Assembly: GCA_023228225.1 (NCBI GenBank)
Contig: JALOBO010000023.1
Location: 1-19,163 of the forward strand
Direction of reading: 5' to 3'
DNA: 19,163 bases
Source of the DNA: Clostridia bacterium
GTDB lineage: Bacteria; Bacillota; Clostridia; Christensenellales; UBA1242
The first letter of the stretch is position 1; the number at the start of each line of letters is the position of its first letter. The position numbers were made by a program, and so were the translations under genes. Positions 7,592 to 14,257 of this stretch are shown here, one piece after another. The notes below the pieces were generated by a model, which saw only the letters and a list, made by a program, of their open reading frames with translations, ran no database searches and was not told the origin of the DNA.

Positions 7592-8290
7592 TTAAGCCAC
7601 AAGTCGTGAATTGTGGTAATTTTCTTCAATGAATTTTTTGATTTCTTGATAGCCTTTTCCGATATTAATAAGACCGCTAATCAGCATTTCAAGGCTTTCA
7701 ACCTCTTGTAACTGGTCGGCGGTCATATACTCCCTTATGCTTTCTTTTGGCTTAACACCAAAATCGGTTTTTAATTCTTCAAGGCTTTTACCGAAAATTG
7801 TTTTATAAATCAGCTTTGTATAATTCGGGTAAGCAAAACGCTTGTGCGGGCTGTCAGCAATTTTCATCTTAATAGTGTCAGTAAGCACATGGCGTATAAC
7901 AACGCCTTTTGCGCGCTCCTGTTGCCATTTTATTTGTTCTTCAGCAACACGTTTTAATGCTTCTTCACACCCAATAAAATAGTTTCTTGCCGCTTCACCG
8001 CGTTCAGTCTTTGACATCATGGAAAGTTTTTTCGCAAATGAAGCAGTTAACTTATACTCTGTAGTTGGATTTGGGTTTCGTTCCTCTTCCATGAGGAACG
8101 AGATATAATCTATATTTTTCTCCGCAAAAGGATTTTCTTCAATATTCGATTTGCACCAGCGGGTATAATTTCCTTTGTCCAATTGCAAAAAATTATATAA
8201 ATTCTTCCCACTCACAAACCCATCTTTATCCATCTTCAAGGCAATTTCAATTGGGGTTTTCTCTGTATTTTCAATAATATTATTTAACAT
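7592..8290 (-). CDS. AntA/AntB-type phage antirepressor inserted in the tail operon
   Basis: 232 aa from ATG 8290, preceded by AAAGGAG 9 bases upstream. Residues about 12-110 show the AntA/AntB layout: GFVSGKNLYNFLQLDKGNYT, RWCKSNIEENPFAEKNIDY and then EYKLTASFAKKLSMMSKTERG leading into a helix ARNYFIGCEEALKRVAEEQ. The family binds and inactivates phage repressors or acts as a DNA-binding regulator. Residues about 130-222 form a second conserved helical unit (HKRFAYPNYTKLIYKTIFGK, ITADQL-type AMTADQL region, then ISGLINIGKGYQEIKKFI), seen at the C-terminus of other phage regulators. It is not a structural family. Its stop codon overlaps the ribosome binding site of the chaperone gene, and I see no convincing separate promoter or terminator, so it is probably expressed late with the tail genes. 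Its target is unknown. Confidence 0.87.
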   Translation of the reverse strand: MLNNIIENTEKTPIEIALKMDKDGFVSGKNLYNFLQLDKGNYTRWCKSNIEENPFAEKNIDYISFLMEEERNPNPTTEYKLTASFAKKLSMMSKTERGEAARNYFIGCEEALKRVAEEQIKWQQERAKGVVIRHVLTDTIKMKIADSPHKRFAYPNYTKLIYKTIFGKSLEELKTDFGVKPKESIREYMTADQLQEVESLEMLISGLINIGKGYQEIKKFIEENYHNSRLVA

Positions 8291-8344
8291 AAATCCATTC
8301 TCCTTTATGTTTTAAATATTTGCGGCATTGCTGTCACCCTGTTG

Positions 8345-9229
8345 TTAAGATGCTACTGTGAAATAGCTGAGAGCATGGGCCAATTCCTGCCCGTAAACAT
8401 CTGTCACACCAAAGATAGCCACGGCGTGTTTATCCCCGGCTGTCATATCGCTTGTCGGGTTAATTGTCAAAATCTTTTCCGTGCTGTCCCATGTCTTTGT
8501 AGACGGGACAATTGCGTCTGTTACATCATCGACTAACTCAATGGAATGCGACGCAATCTTATTGTTGAATGTCAGCACAACATTAGCCGAAGCAAGTACA
8601 CCTGTAGCTGCGGATTCCGGTACAATGCTCGAAAGCGCGATTGCATCCGGTGCCACTCCATCAACCGTTGTAAACCACGATGTAAGGTTATCGGCGTTGT
8701 ATGTAGTGCTGTCGCTTTCCATCTGCTTTGAAGAATATCCGTCAAGTTTGCGCGGATAAAATGACCCTTTGATGGTTTTGAACTTCGGAGTAACTTTTTC
8801 GCCGTCGCTGTCAGCTTCCTTGTCCGGTTCCTCAAAGCGTCCGCAAAGATACTTATCGTATTCGATTGCTCCGTTTGACTTTTTGGAGCGGAATGCAAAC
8901 GCGACTTCCGGTGCAAGGTCATCTTTGCTGCGTACCATTATACCGTTTGTTATTGTATGGCCGAGTATCCTCGCTAAGTCATCAAGCGGAATGTTTTTCT
9001 GCTGAATTTCCGCGCTGTCAGTGCCTTGCCCGTAAATGACTTCGTCAATCTGGTCCTCTGCGGAAATCATTTGGCTATCACTTTTGTGGGTAATTTTCGC
9101 GGACATGACACCGGGAAGGGAATAGACTGTGCCGTAAGTCGCGGCGTCATTAGTATTTTCCGACATAATCCAGTAAACGACCTGCTGAACGCCAGTTACT
9201 GGTGATGTTCCTGCATTTTTAAAAGACAT
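8345..9229 (-). CDS. Major tail tube protein with C-terminal Ig-like domain
   Basis: 294 aa from ATG 9229, with AGGAGG formed by the last codons of the upstream gene. Residues 1-195 resemble the phi13-type major tail proteins of Firmicutes phages: TYGTVYSLPGVMSAKITHKS near the start, IDEVIYGQG, then FRSKKSNGAIEYDKYLCGRF and TPKFKTIKGSFYPRKLDG. These subunits stack as hexamers to form the tail tube. Residues about 198-294 form a separate beta domain (ASANVVLTFNNKI, STEKILTINPTSDMTAGDKH, GVTDVYGQEL) of the SbsA-like bacterial Ig type, presumably exposed on the tube outside. It is in frame here; no frameshift is needed. A large protein for the family because of this added domain. Confidence 0.93.
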   Translation of the reverse strand: MSFKNAGTSPVTGVQQVVYWIMSENTNDAATYGTVYSLPGVMSAKITHKSDSQMISAEDQIDEVIYGQGTDSAEIQQKNIPLDDLARILGHTITNGIMVRSKDDLAPEVAFAFRSKKSNGAIEYDKYLCGRFEEPDKEADSDGEKVTPKFKTIKGSFYPRKLDGYSSKQMESDSTTYNADNLTSWFTTVDGVAPDAIALSSIVPESAATGVLASANVVLTFNNKIASHSIELVDDVTDAIVPSTKTWDSTEKILTINPTSDMTAGDKHAVAIFGVTDVYGQELAHALSYFTVAS

Positions 9230-9230
9230 A

Positions 9231-9587
9231 TTAAGCCTCCTCTAATAAATAACACCGAATAGCATAATGGCTAATTCGGGTGTCCTCTTCGTATAAATCC
9301 TGATAAGTAAAATCTCCGAATCCAAGTGTTTTTAACGCGGTTTCAATTTTTGCTTCATCTTCTTCCATAGTAGCTGTCGTTGTGTCATCGGATGTACTCC
9401 ACAAGTCTATTTGCCAGTATCTCCCATTTGCTGCTGTCGCGTCATCCGACGCAATTTCTGGTTGCCGGTTATACTCAAAATAGGTAATGTACCGACCTTT
9501 TTTAACGGAATAATATTGTGAGCGTTTTGCCGGAGCGGTAAGCGCTACTGTCATTAATGCCGTGTGCATATCGTCTTTTAAGCTCAT
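9231..9587 (-). CDS. Tail terminator/completion protein
   Basis: 118 aa from ATG 9587, overlapping the gp10-like gene by 4 bases (ATGA). The order (head-tail adaptor, gp10-like, this gene, tail tube) is the usual place of the protein that caps the tail tube and joins it to the head. Features such as RYITYFEYNRQPEIASDD, GRYWQIDLWS and a short acidic helix (EEDEAKIETALKTLGF), followed by DLYEEDTRISHYAIRCYL, fit the small alpha/beta tail-terminator proteins known from Gram-positive phages (DUF3168-like). The family name rests on pattern and synteny. Confidence 0.8.
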   Translation of the reverse strand: MSLKDDMHTALMTVALTAPAKRSQYYSVKKGRYITYFEYNRQPEIASDDATAANGRYWQIDLWSTSDDTTTATMEEDEAKIETALKTLGFGDFTYQDLYEEDTRISHYAIRCYLLEEA

Positions 9588-9988
9588 TTTGACATTAGCG
9601 CCTCCTCTAACCGGTCATAGATTATTTGTGTTGATTCCTGCTGGTTCCGCTCAAAGGCTGGCGCTAAAAATGGGTGAGGCTTAGCGTAGTTCCCGCTGTG
9701 ACCAAATTCTACTAAGGACGCTTCACGCTTTGCACAATAAACTTTAATTACGCGATAACCAGCGCGCTTTTTCGTAACTTTGCTAATCTTTATATTGTTT
9801 CTCAGCCTTTTTGATGGTTCTTTGTTCCTGTCTGAAAACGCCGTAGTTGCCATTGCGTCTTTTTGAATTGGTTTGGCTGCTTCCGTCAAGATTTCCTTTA
9901 TAGTTTGGTTTGAACTTTCCTTTCCAGCCATAAGTTCGAGCCGGTCTGTAAGGTCTCCAAATCCGCTTGTAGAAATAGTCACTCCCAT
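9584..9988 (-). CDS. HK97 gp10-like neck/minor tail protein
   Basis: 134 aa from ATG 9988, which directly abuts the TAA of the adaptor gene with no gap; AAGGAC upstream serves as ribosome binding site. The C-terminal part carries the family marks: ASLVEFGHSGNYAKPHPFLA followed by PAFERNQQES. The middle is rich in basic residues (KRLRNNIKISKVTKKRAGYR), which suits a neck protein near the DNA exit channel. HK97 gp10-family proteins act in joining or completing the tail. The short 4-base overlap with the next gene suggests translational coupling. Confidence 0.88.
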   Translation of the reverse strand: MGVTISTSGFGDLTDRLELMAGKESSNQTIKEILTEAAKPIQKDAMATTAFSDRNKEPSKRLRNNIKISKVTKKRAGYRVIKVYCAKREASLVEFGHSGNYAKPHPFLAPAFERNQQESTQIIYDRLEEALMSK

Positions 9989-10306
9989 TTAATCAGTCCT
10001 TTGCGCGTGGATTTCAAGCCATTGGCGGGAATTGTTAGGGTCAATCGGTTCAGCGGTAATTTTATATGGATGCGCTGTGTCCCCATTTTCAATAATACGC
10101 ATTTCCGTGTTAATCCCGCGTTTATACCGAATAGTAAATACAACATCATTTTTAGATTGTGCGGCTGCTGCTTGATAAAATAGCCGCCCGGAAGCGCCCT
10201 TTTTCTTCGCCCAAACCGTAGCAAATGTGCGCCAAACATCGGAAGATGAGCCATTGGAAGTGTTACGCTGTATAGTAATTCTACGGTTTAATTCTCCCGC
10301 CTGCAT
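9989..10306 (-). CDS. Head-tail adaptor (head closure, SPP1 gp16-like)
   Basis: 105 aa from ATG 10306, with AGGGGG 9 bases upstream. The opening MQAGELNRRITIQRNT is the standard start of the phage head-tail joining family, followed by VWRTFATVWAKKKGASGRLF, then RYKRGINTEMRI and a C-terminal strand ending WLEIHAQRTD. Members form a ring below the connector and plug the portal after packaging. Length is normal for the family. The gene sits between the gp6-type connector and the gp10-like protein, as expected. Confidence 0.94.
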   Translation of the reverse strand: MQAGELNRRITIQRNTSNGSSSDVWRTFATVWAKKKGASGRLFYQAAAAQSKNDVVFTIRYKRGINTEMRIIENGDTAHPYKITAEPIDPNNSRQWLEIHAQRTD

Positions 10307-10319
10307 TTAAATCATCCCC

Positions 10320-11225
10320 CTAAAACCACTTTGCGCGATACATATTAAGTAATGCCTTTACGGTAAATTCCATTTCTTTTGAAATACTACCAGTTAATAC
10401 CGCTGAGCGGTTATCGTACCAATACCCAATTAATAAACACATAGCCTGCTTTATAGCTTTTGGCAGTGGGTTCAAGCTGTTATATCCGGCGGTATATCGT
10501 ACTTTAACGGCGTTCAGTGGATATTCCGTGAAACTCGGCCATGTATAGCCGTAAGGTAATATGATTCCTCCAACATTGCTTTCATCGTCAACAAGATAAT
10601 CTGTGCCCTCCGTCATAGTGGTTTCAACCCCGGCTGAATTTTTATATTTTACACTTGTCACGGATTGCAGCGGAGAGAATGGCAACTCAAAGCGGTCACA
10701 TGCTGGGAATGTAGGTAAATACGCTTCAACAGTCTGTGTTGCGAGCGCCCGCCTTGTAAAATTTTCGCAATATTCGCGGGCTGTCGTAATTAAAGCCGAT
10801 AGCAAAGTATCTTCCGTCGAATCGCCCGAATTTACAACAACGTTTGCGGAAAATGAACATGTTCCCGTTACCGCTGCATAAATCCGGATATACTGTTTTG
10901 TACCGCCATAAGCAAGTTCTTCCGTTGAGTTACCAGTTGATACCGTGAATGAATCATAGTCATTCCATGTAGCCCCATCGTCTGATTCTTGAATCTTTGC
11001 CGTTATAGTCCCTGAACATGTACCGGCTGAAAGAGTTGCGATTGCCGTATAGCCTAATACCTCAACGGATGCCCCTGTTTGTGTGCTTGTATATGCTCCC
11101 GGTAAAATAGACTGTGTTGTCGCAATATAGTCCTTGTACGCATCGTCATTTGACCGGGTAAACAATTTAGCTTCGGCAAGCGATACGGGTTCTATCGCAA
11201 CCGGAGTTATGATTTTATATTCCAT
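10320..11225 (-). CDS. gp6-type head-tail connector with an inserted beta domain
   Basis: 301 aa from ATG 11225, with AAAGGTGG upstream. Two separated segments match the gp6-like connector family: residues 13-25 (PVSLAEAKLFTRS) and 136-301 (STEDTLLSALITTAREYCEN, FTRRALATQTVEAYLP, LPFSPLQSVTSVKY, VRYTAGY, LPKAIKQAMCLLIGYWYDNR). In ordinary family members the second segment follows the first almost directly. Here about 110 residues (26-135) intervene, beta-rich, with GTITAKIQESDDGATWNDYD, ELAYGGTKQYIRIYAAVTG and SANVVV. Three Cys residues occur, two of them in the insert at 70 and 123. The connector docks 12 copies under the portal, so the insert would form a collar around the neck. Neck or collar decoration is an inference. 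Confidence 0.9.
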   Translation of the reverse strand: MEYKIITPVAIEPVSLAEAKLFTRSNDDAYKDYIATTQSILPGAYTSTQTGASVEVLGYTAIATLSAGTCSGTITAKIQESDDGATWNDYDSFTVSTGNSTEELAYGGTKQYIRIYAAVTGTCSFSANVVVNSGDSTEDTLLSALITTAREYCENFTRRALATQTVEAYLPTFPACDRFELPFSPLQSVTSVKYKNSAGVETTMTEGTDYLVDDESNVGGIILPYGYTWPSFTEYPLNAVKVRYTAGYNSLNPLPKAIKQAMCLLIGYWYDNRSAVLTGSISKEMEFTVKALLNMYRAKWF

Positions 11226-11240
11226 ACGCTTGCCACCTTT

Positions 11241-12374
11241 TTATGTCCAAGAGATTGTATGCCGTGTCGTACCTGCCGTAAAATATAGGTTTGTACCGTC
11301 AAATTCAAATGTGCCACCAAGCTGACCGGCTGCTACAGCCCCTGCCGGGAATAGCGTTGCGCTGCGTAAACGAATTGGGGCCATCGTAAGCGGTATAGGC
11401 CCAAGCCCACCATTGAGCGTTGAGTTGCCTCCGACGCCCGTGCTGCCATAAACCAATGCCATAAACACGAACGCGCCCACGCCGTCTACTGCATTGGTAG
11501 CGGAGGCAGTCGTTACAACGGCACTGGTCAACAATGACGGTGTTGTGTTTGCTGAATTATGAACGATTACGGGGACTGTCCCAGTTGTTAAAGCTGTTAA
11601 CGTGATATTAAATCGCGCAGTATCCGTTGTAACAACTTGCCCTGTAATCGCGTCCTGTGTGTGAGTCCACACAATGGCGCCCCCAAGATGAATGCAGACA
11701 TTATCCGCACTATCTCTGATTTGTACTGTTGCCATCTGCATAATAACACTGCCTGCCGCCGTATCCGAACTTGTAAACGCTGTCCCTCCCGTTGCGGATA
11801 TGCTCTGTGTCAGATTGCCGTCAACAACTTGCATTTTGCTTGACGCATTCGTGTTCGTCCAATAGACGCAATGCCCCGCACCCGTCGTGTGTTCAAAATT
11901 GCAAAGATTAGTCTGCAAATTCTGAACGCCAGTTCCAGCAAAATTCAGCGTGTTTCCAACGCCAGACGTCTTGAATATAATGTGTTCACAATAGACCGTT
12001 CCTGCCGTGCTAAATGTCACCGTGCCAACAATGTAAACAGAAAACTTAGACTGCCCTATAAGATTTACGCTTGGCTTTAATGTCAAGTCTTCTGTGTACG
12101 TTCCCGGCCAGATAAAGATGGTGTCACCTGAATTTGCTGCGGTAATTGCGGCTTGAATTGTCTTATATGGATATAAAACGCTGCCGCTTGCGGTATAATC
12201 GTCCGTTCTGTCCTTGTCAACATATATTCCATTGGTGATCGCGTCTGTTCCGTTAATTTTCAGATTTTTAACATCAAATTCTTTTGCGTCTGTAAACCTT
12301 GCTATTTCTTCGTTCACATGGTTAATAAAAACTAAGTCGCCATTGTCCTGCATTGCGCTGATATTGTTTATCAA
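11241..12374 (-). CDS. Beta-helix (pectin-lyase-like) phage structural protein in the head module
   Basis: 377 aa from a TTG at 12374 (then ATA AAC AAT). The only good ribosome binding site, GGGAGG, lies 10 bases upstream, while the first internal ATG (12353) has none. Residues 64-110 (ASGSVLYPYKTIQAAITAAN, GDTIFIWPGTYTEDLTL, VNLIGQS) are the usual N-terminal turn of right-handed parallel beta-helix proteins of the pectin-lyase type. The following Thr/Asn/Val-rich rungs run to about residue 230. The C-terminus (GQLGGTFEFDGTNLYFTAGT) resembles the terminal tip found on phage fibres. No catalytic residues could be assigned. Placed between a capsid-associated gene and the connector, it may be a head fibre or decoration spike rather than a tail spike. 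Confidence 0.82.
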   Translation of the reverse strand: MINNISAMQDNGDLVFINHVNEEIARFTDAKEFDVKNLKINGTDAITNGIYVDKDRTDDYTASGSVLYPYKTIQAAITAANSGDTIFIWPGTYTEDLTLKPSVNLIGQSKFSVYIVGTVTFSTAGTVYCEHIIFKTSGVGNTLNFAGTGVQNLQTNLCNFEHTTGAGHCVYWTNTNASSKMQVVDGNLTQSISATGGTAFTSSDTAAGSVIMQMATVQIRDSADNVCIHLGGAIVWTHTQDAITGQVVTTDTARFNITLTALTTGTVPVIVHNSANTTPSLLTSAVVTTASATNAVDGVGAFVFMALVYGSTGVGGNSTLNGGLGPIPLTMAPIRLRSATLFPAGAVAAGQLGGTFEFDGTNLYFTAGTTRHTISWT

Positions 12375-12384
12375 TTATTTTTCG

Positions 12385-12420
12385 CCTCCCAAAAGGGAGG
12401 GGACGGGAAAATCCGTCCCC
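12385..12420 (-). promoter_or_regulatory. Two competing GC-rich hairpins between decoration and beta-helix genes
   Basis: On the minus strand, GGGGACGG-ATTTTC-CCGTCCCC (12420-12399) forms an 8-bp stem starting 6 bases after the stop at 12427-12429. Directly overlapping it by two bases, CCTCCC-TTTT-GGGAGG (12400-12385) forms a 6-bp stem whose 3' arm is the ribosome binding site of the next gene. Neither is followed by a T run, so simple termination is unlikely. Control of translation or mRNA stability is inferred. Confidence 0.65.
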
Positions 12421-12426
12421 AATTTG

Positions 12427-12891
12427 TTAAGCAATCGTTGTTGGCGATTCAGTACCCGCATACCGTGAACCGGAAAGTACCGCCACGGCTGAAACTAAAG
12501 TAGCACCACCCGGCGCAGACCATTTCAATTCAAGGCACGGATAACCGTCCGTAAGTTCTCGCGCATCAATCTCAATCACATATGTGATGTTATCGTTGCC
12601 GGAAACGTCAATACCTGTCGCAGCTTCGGCAAGTGTACGTACACCGAGCGTGTCACCGGCTGCCGTAGTCTCTGCATAGTAGTGAAAGTCAATTGCTGTA
12701 TCGGTTGTGGGTGTAAAGTCGTCGCATTCCTCTACCGTTATGTTACCTGCGTCGGCATCTGTAGCCCCAGCAGTCACAATGATTGTCGCGTGTGCGTAAT
12801 TCTTCATGGAAAAAATATCGCTTGTCGCCGCTGCTGTAATTGACTGCGGCGGCAAAACATTTACAACATGTCCCTGTTCAGCTATATTCAT
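12427..12891 (-). CDS. Candidate capsid decoration protein
   Basis: 154 aa from ATG 12891, with AAGGAGG 7 bases upstream; the site overlaps the capsid stop codon, so it is probably made in amounts comparable to the capsid protein. The sequence is acidic and beta-rich (HATIIVTAGATDADAGNITV, ECDDF, DFHYYAETTAAGDTLGVRT, ITYVIEIDAREL, CLELKWSAPGGA). I do not recognise a named family with certainty, but small beta proteins directly after the major capsid gene are often decoration or stabilising proteins. The pattern of strands resembles the insert in the connector (residues 26-135), which may share its fold. It is followed by the paired hairpins. Confidence 0.75.
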   Translation of the reverse strand: MNIAEQGHVVNVLPPQSITAAATSDIFSMKNYAHATIIVTAGATDADAGNITVEECDDFTPTTDTAIDFHYYAETTAAGDTLGVRTLAEAATGIDVSGNDNITYVIEIDARELTDGYPCLELKWSAPGGATLVSAVAVLSGSRYAGTESPTTIA

Positions 12892-12903
12892 TGTTAGCCC
12901 TCC

Positions 12904-14196
12904 TTATCTGTCTGCCAAAACGACGAACGGTGAAAGTGTGTTGCTGCCCTTGTACGGTGTAAGCGCGCTGTTCCACATCGGCTGTCCATCAGTCCTATAG
13001 ATGAAGCGGAAAACGTTCTCGTCGTACAAGAAGCGAACGTGAATCGACTGCGCCGACTGCAATCCGCCCTTGTCAATCATCGCATATTGTGACATATCCG
13101 CAAGTATGATGTCGCCTTTGTCGCCAAGCGCCGAGCACTGCTCAATAGGCACTACAGGGCGGCCAAACAATGTGCTATAGGGCTGCGCGGATGCACCACC
13201 AGCAGGCATATAGACCGGCTGCCCGCCTGTACCAACAGACAGCGCCATGCTGTACAACTGCGGTTCAATATCCTGGTTGATGAACCATGTCGCGTTCTGA
13301 CGTGAACGGCCCCACATACGGCTCCACATCTTTACGATGTTAGCCCATGCAACGGTATCGGCTGCCTGTTCGCTCTCTTTTGCAACGGTGACAAGGCACG
13401 GCGCGTTCAAAATGCCAAGAGGCTGCCCTGAACCTGTGCCGTTAATGCAGGCATCGTCAACTTTAAACGAGAATTCATCGGTAAATGCCTTTGTGATAAT
13501 GGATTGTAACGCCATAGCGTCGGAAAGCAATTCGTCAGTAGCATAGCAAATGCCCATAAGTTTTTTAAGGGAAAGCTCAATTTGGCGAAATTTTGGCTTT
13601 GTACCGGTTACGGTGTCAACTTCGCTTTCCCAGTACATTTGAACGCCACCGTAACGGCTACCGTTTGCGCGGGATTTTTCATCAATCCCATTGATTTTTA
13701 CACCGTTTTTCCCCTCGCTGATTGGGATTCTAAATGCTTTTGCCGCAACGCTGGAAGCATCGTAGGTTTTTGTCAGCAGGGTATTAGAAAAATCCATGTC
13801 AACAAGGAACCCGCCGTCTGACGGAACTGCCTCGGACGCACCGGAAGCCTTAATTGTAAGGCGCGGGTCAACAGAGCCGCCCGGAGCTGATGCGGATTTT
13901 ACGGCAAGCAAAAACTCGCCCGGGCTTTTCCACATTTTTGCGTGGCTGTTAGGCTCCGCAGGGATAACAGGCGTTACCGGCTTTACATCTTTGACAATTT
14001 CGCCGTTTTCGTCAAATTTCTTTCCTGCGTCGATTGTTTCTTGCATGGAAATCTTTGCTTCTACCGTGGTAATTTCTTTCTGCGCATTCGTAAGTTCGTC
14101 GGCGGTTACTCCCTCTTTGGTTAAAAGAGCTTGCGCCGCTGTTTTCTTTGTTGCCAAATCGGCAACCAAAGCGTTCATCGCTTTTGATTTAAACAT
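12904..14196 (-). CDS. Major capsid protein (HK97 fold) with N-terminal delta domain
   Basis: 430 aa from ATG 14196, with GGAGG 7 bases upstream; a longer frame to 14259 reads into the protease gene and lacks a site. Residues 1-85 are a charged helical scaffold (delta) segment (ALVADLATKKTAAQALLTKE, AQKEITTVEAKISMQE), followed by a Pro/Val linker (VKPVTPVIPAEP). The HK97-fold body begins near residue 88 (KMWKSPGEFLLAVKS) and includes VPSDGGFLVD, MGICYATDELLSDA, INGTGSGQPLGILN and GRPVVPIEQCSALGDKGDII. The delta domain is normally removed by the adjacent protease before packaging; the cut is probably in the linker or shortly after (inferred). An upstream terminator-like hairpin could set its expression relative to earlier genes. 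Confidence 0.96.
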   Translation of the reverse strand: MFKSKAMNALVADLATKKTAAQALLTKEGVTADELTNAQKEITTVEAKISMQETIDAGKKFDENGEIVKDVKPVTPVIPAEPNSHAKMWKSPGEFLLAVKSASAPGGSVDPRLTIKASGASEAVPSDGGFLVDMDFSNTLLTKTYDASSVAAKAFRIPISEGKNGVKINGIDEKSRANGSRYGGVQMYWESEVDTVTGTKPKFRQIELSLKKLMGICYATDELLSDAMALQSIITKAFTDEFSFKVDDACINGTGSGQPLGILNAPCLVTVAKESEQAADTVAWANIVKMWSRMWGRSRQNATWFINQDIEPQLYSMALSVGTGGQPVYMPAGGASAQPYSTLFGRPVVPIEQCSALGDKGDIILADMSQYAMIDKGGLQSAQSIHVRFLYDENVFRFIYRTDGQPMWNSALTPYKGSNTLSPFVVLADR

Positions 14197-14227
14197 TTTT
14201 GTACCTCCATAATTTAATTTAGATATT

Positions 14228-14257
14228 AAAAAAGCTCTACAGCGCAAGCTGTAAAGC
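14228..14257 (-). terminator. Terminator-like hairpin overlapping the protease stop codon
   Basis: On the minus strand GCTTTACAGC-TTGC-GCTGTAGAGC forms a 10-bp stem (one wobble) with a 4-base loop, directly followed by TTTTTT (14233-14228). The 3' arm contains the protease stop codon TAG (14239-14237). The form is that of an intrinsic terminator. Because capsid expression must follow, it is probably an attenuator, antiterminated, or suppressed by ribosomes finishing the protease. No clear promoter lies between it and the capsid ATG. Confidence 0.7.

Noticed and set aside
8291..8344. A dedicated promoter for the antirepressor gene
   Set aside because: GTGACA and AT-rich bases are present, but no -35/-10 pair with 16-18 base spacing is convincing.
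8572..8922. 116-codon open frame on the minus strand within the tail tube gene
   Set aside because: Out-of-frame shadow of a clear tail tube gene; low-complexity, no binding site.
9979..10254. 91-codon open frame on the minus strand overlapping the head-tail adaptor
   Set aside because: Shadow frame of the well-supported adaptor gene; no family resemblance.
12385..12420. Paired hairpins as intrinsic terminators of the capsid unit
   Set aside because: Neither stem is followed by a T run on the minus strand; kept as RNA structure with possible translational role instead.
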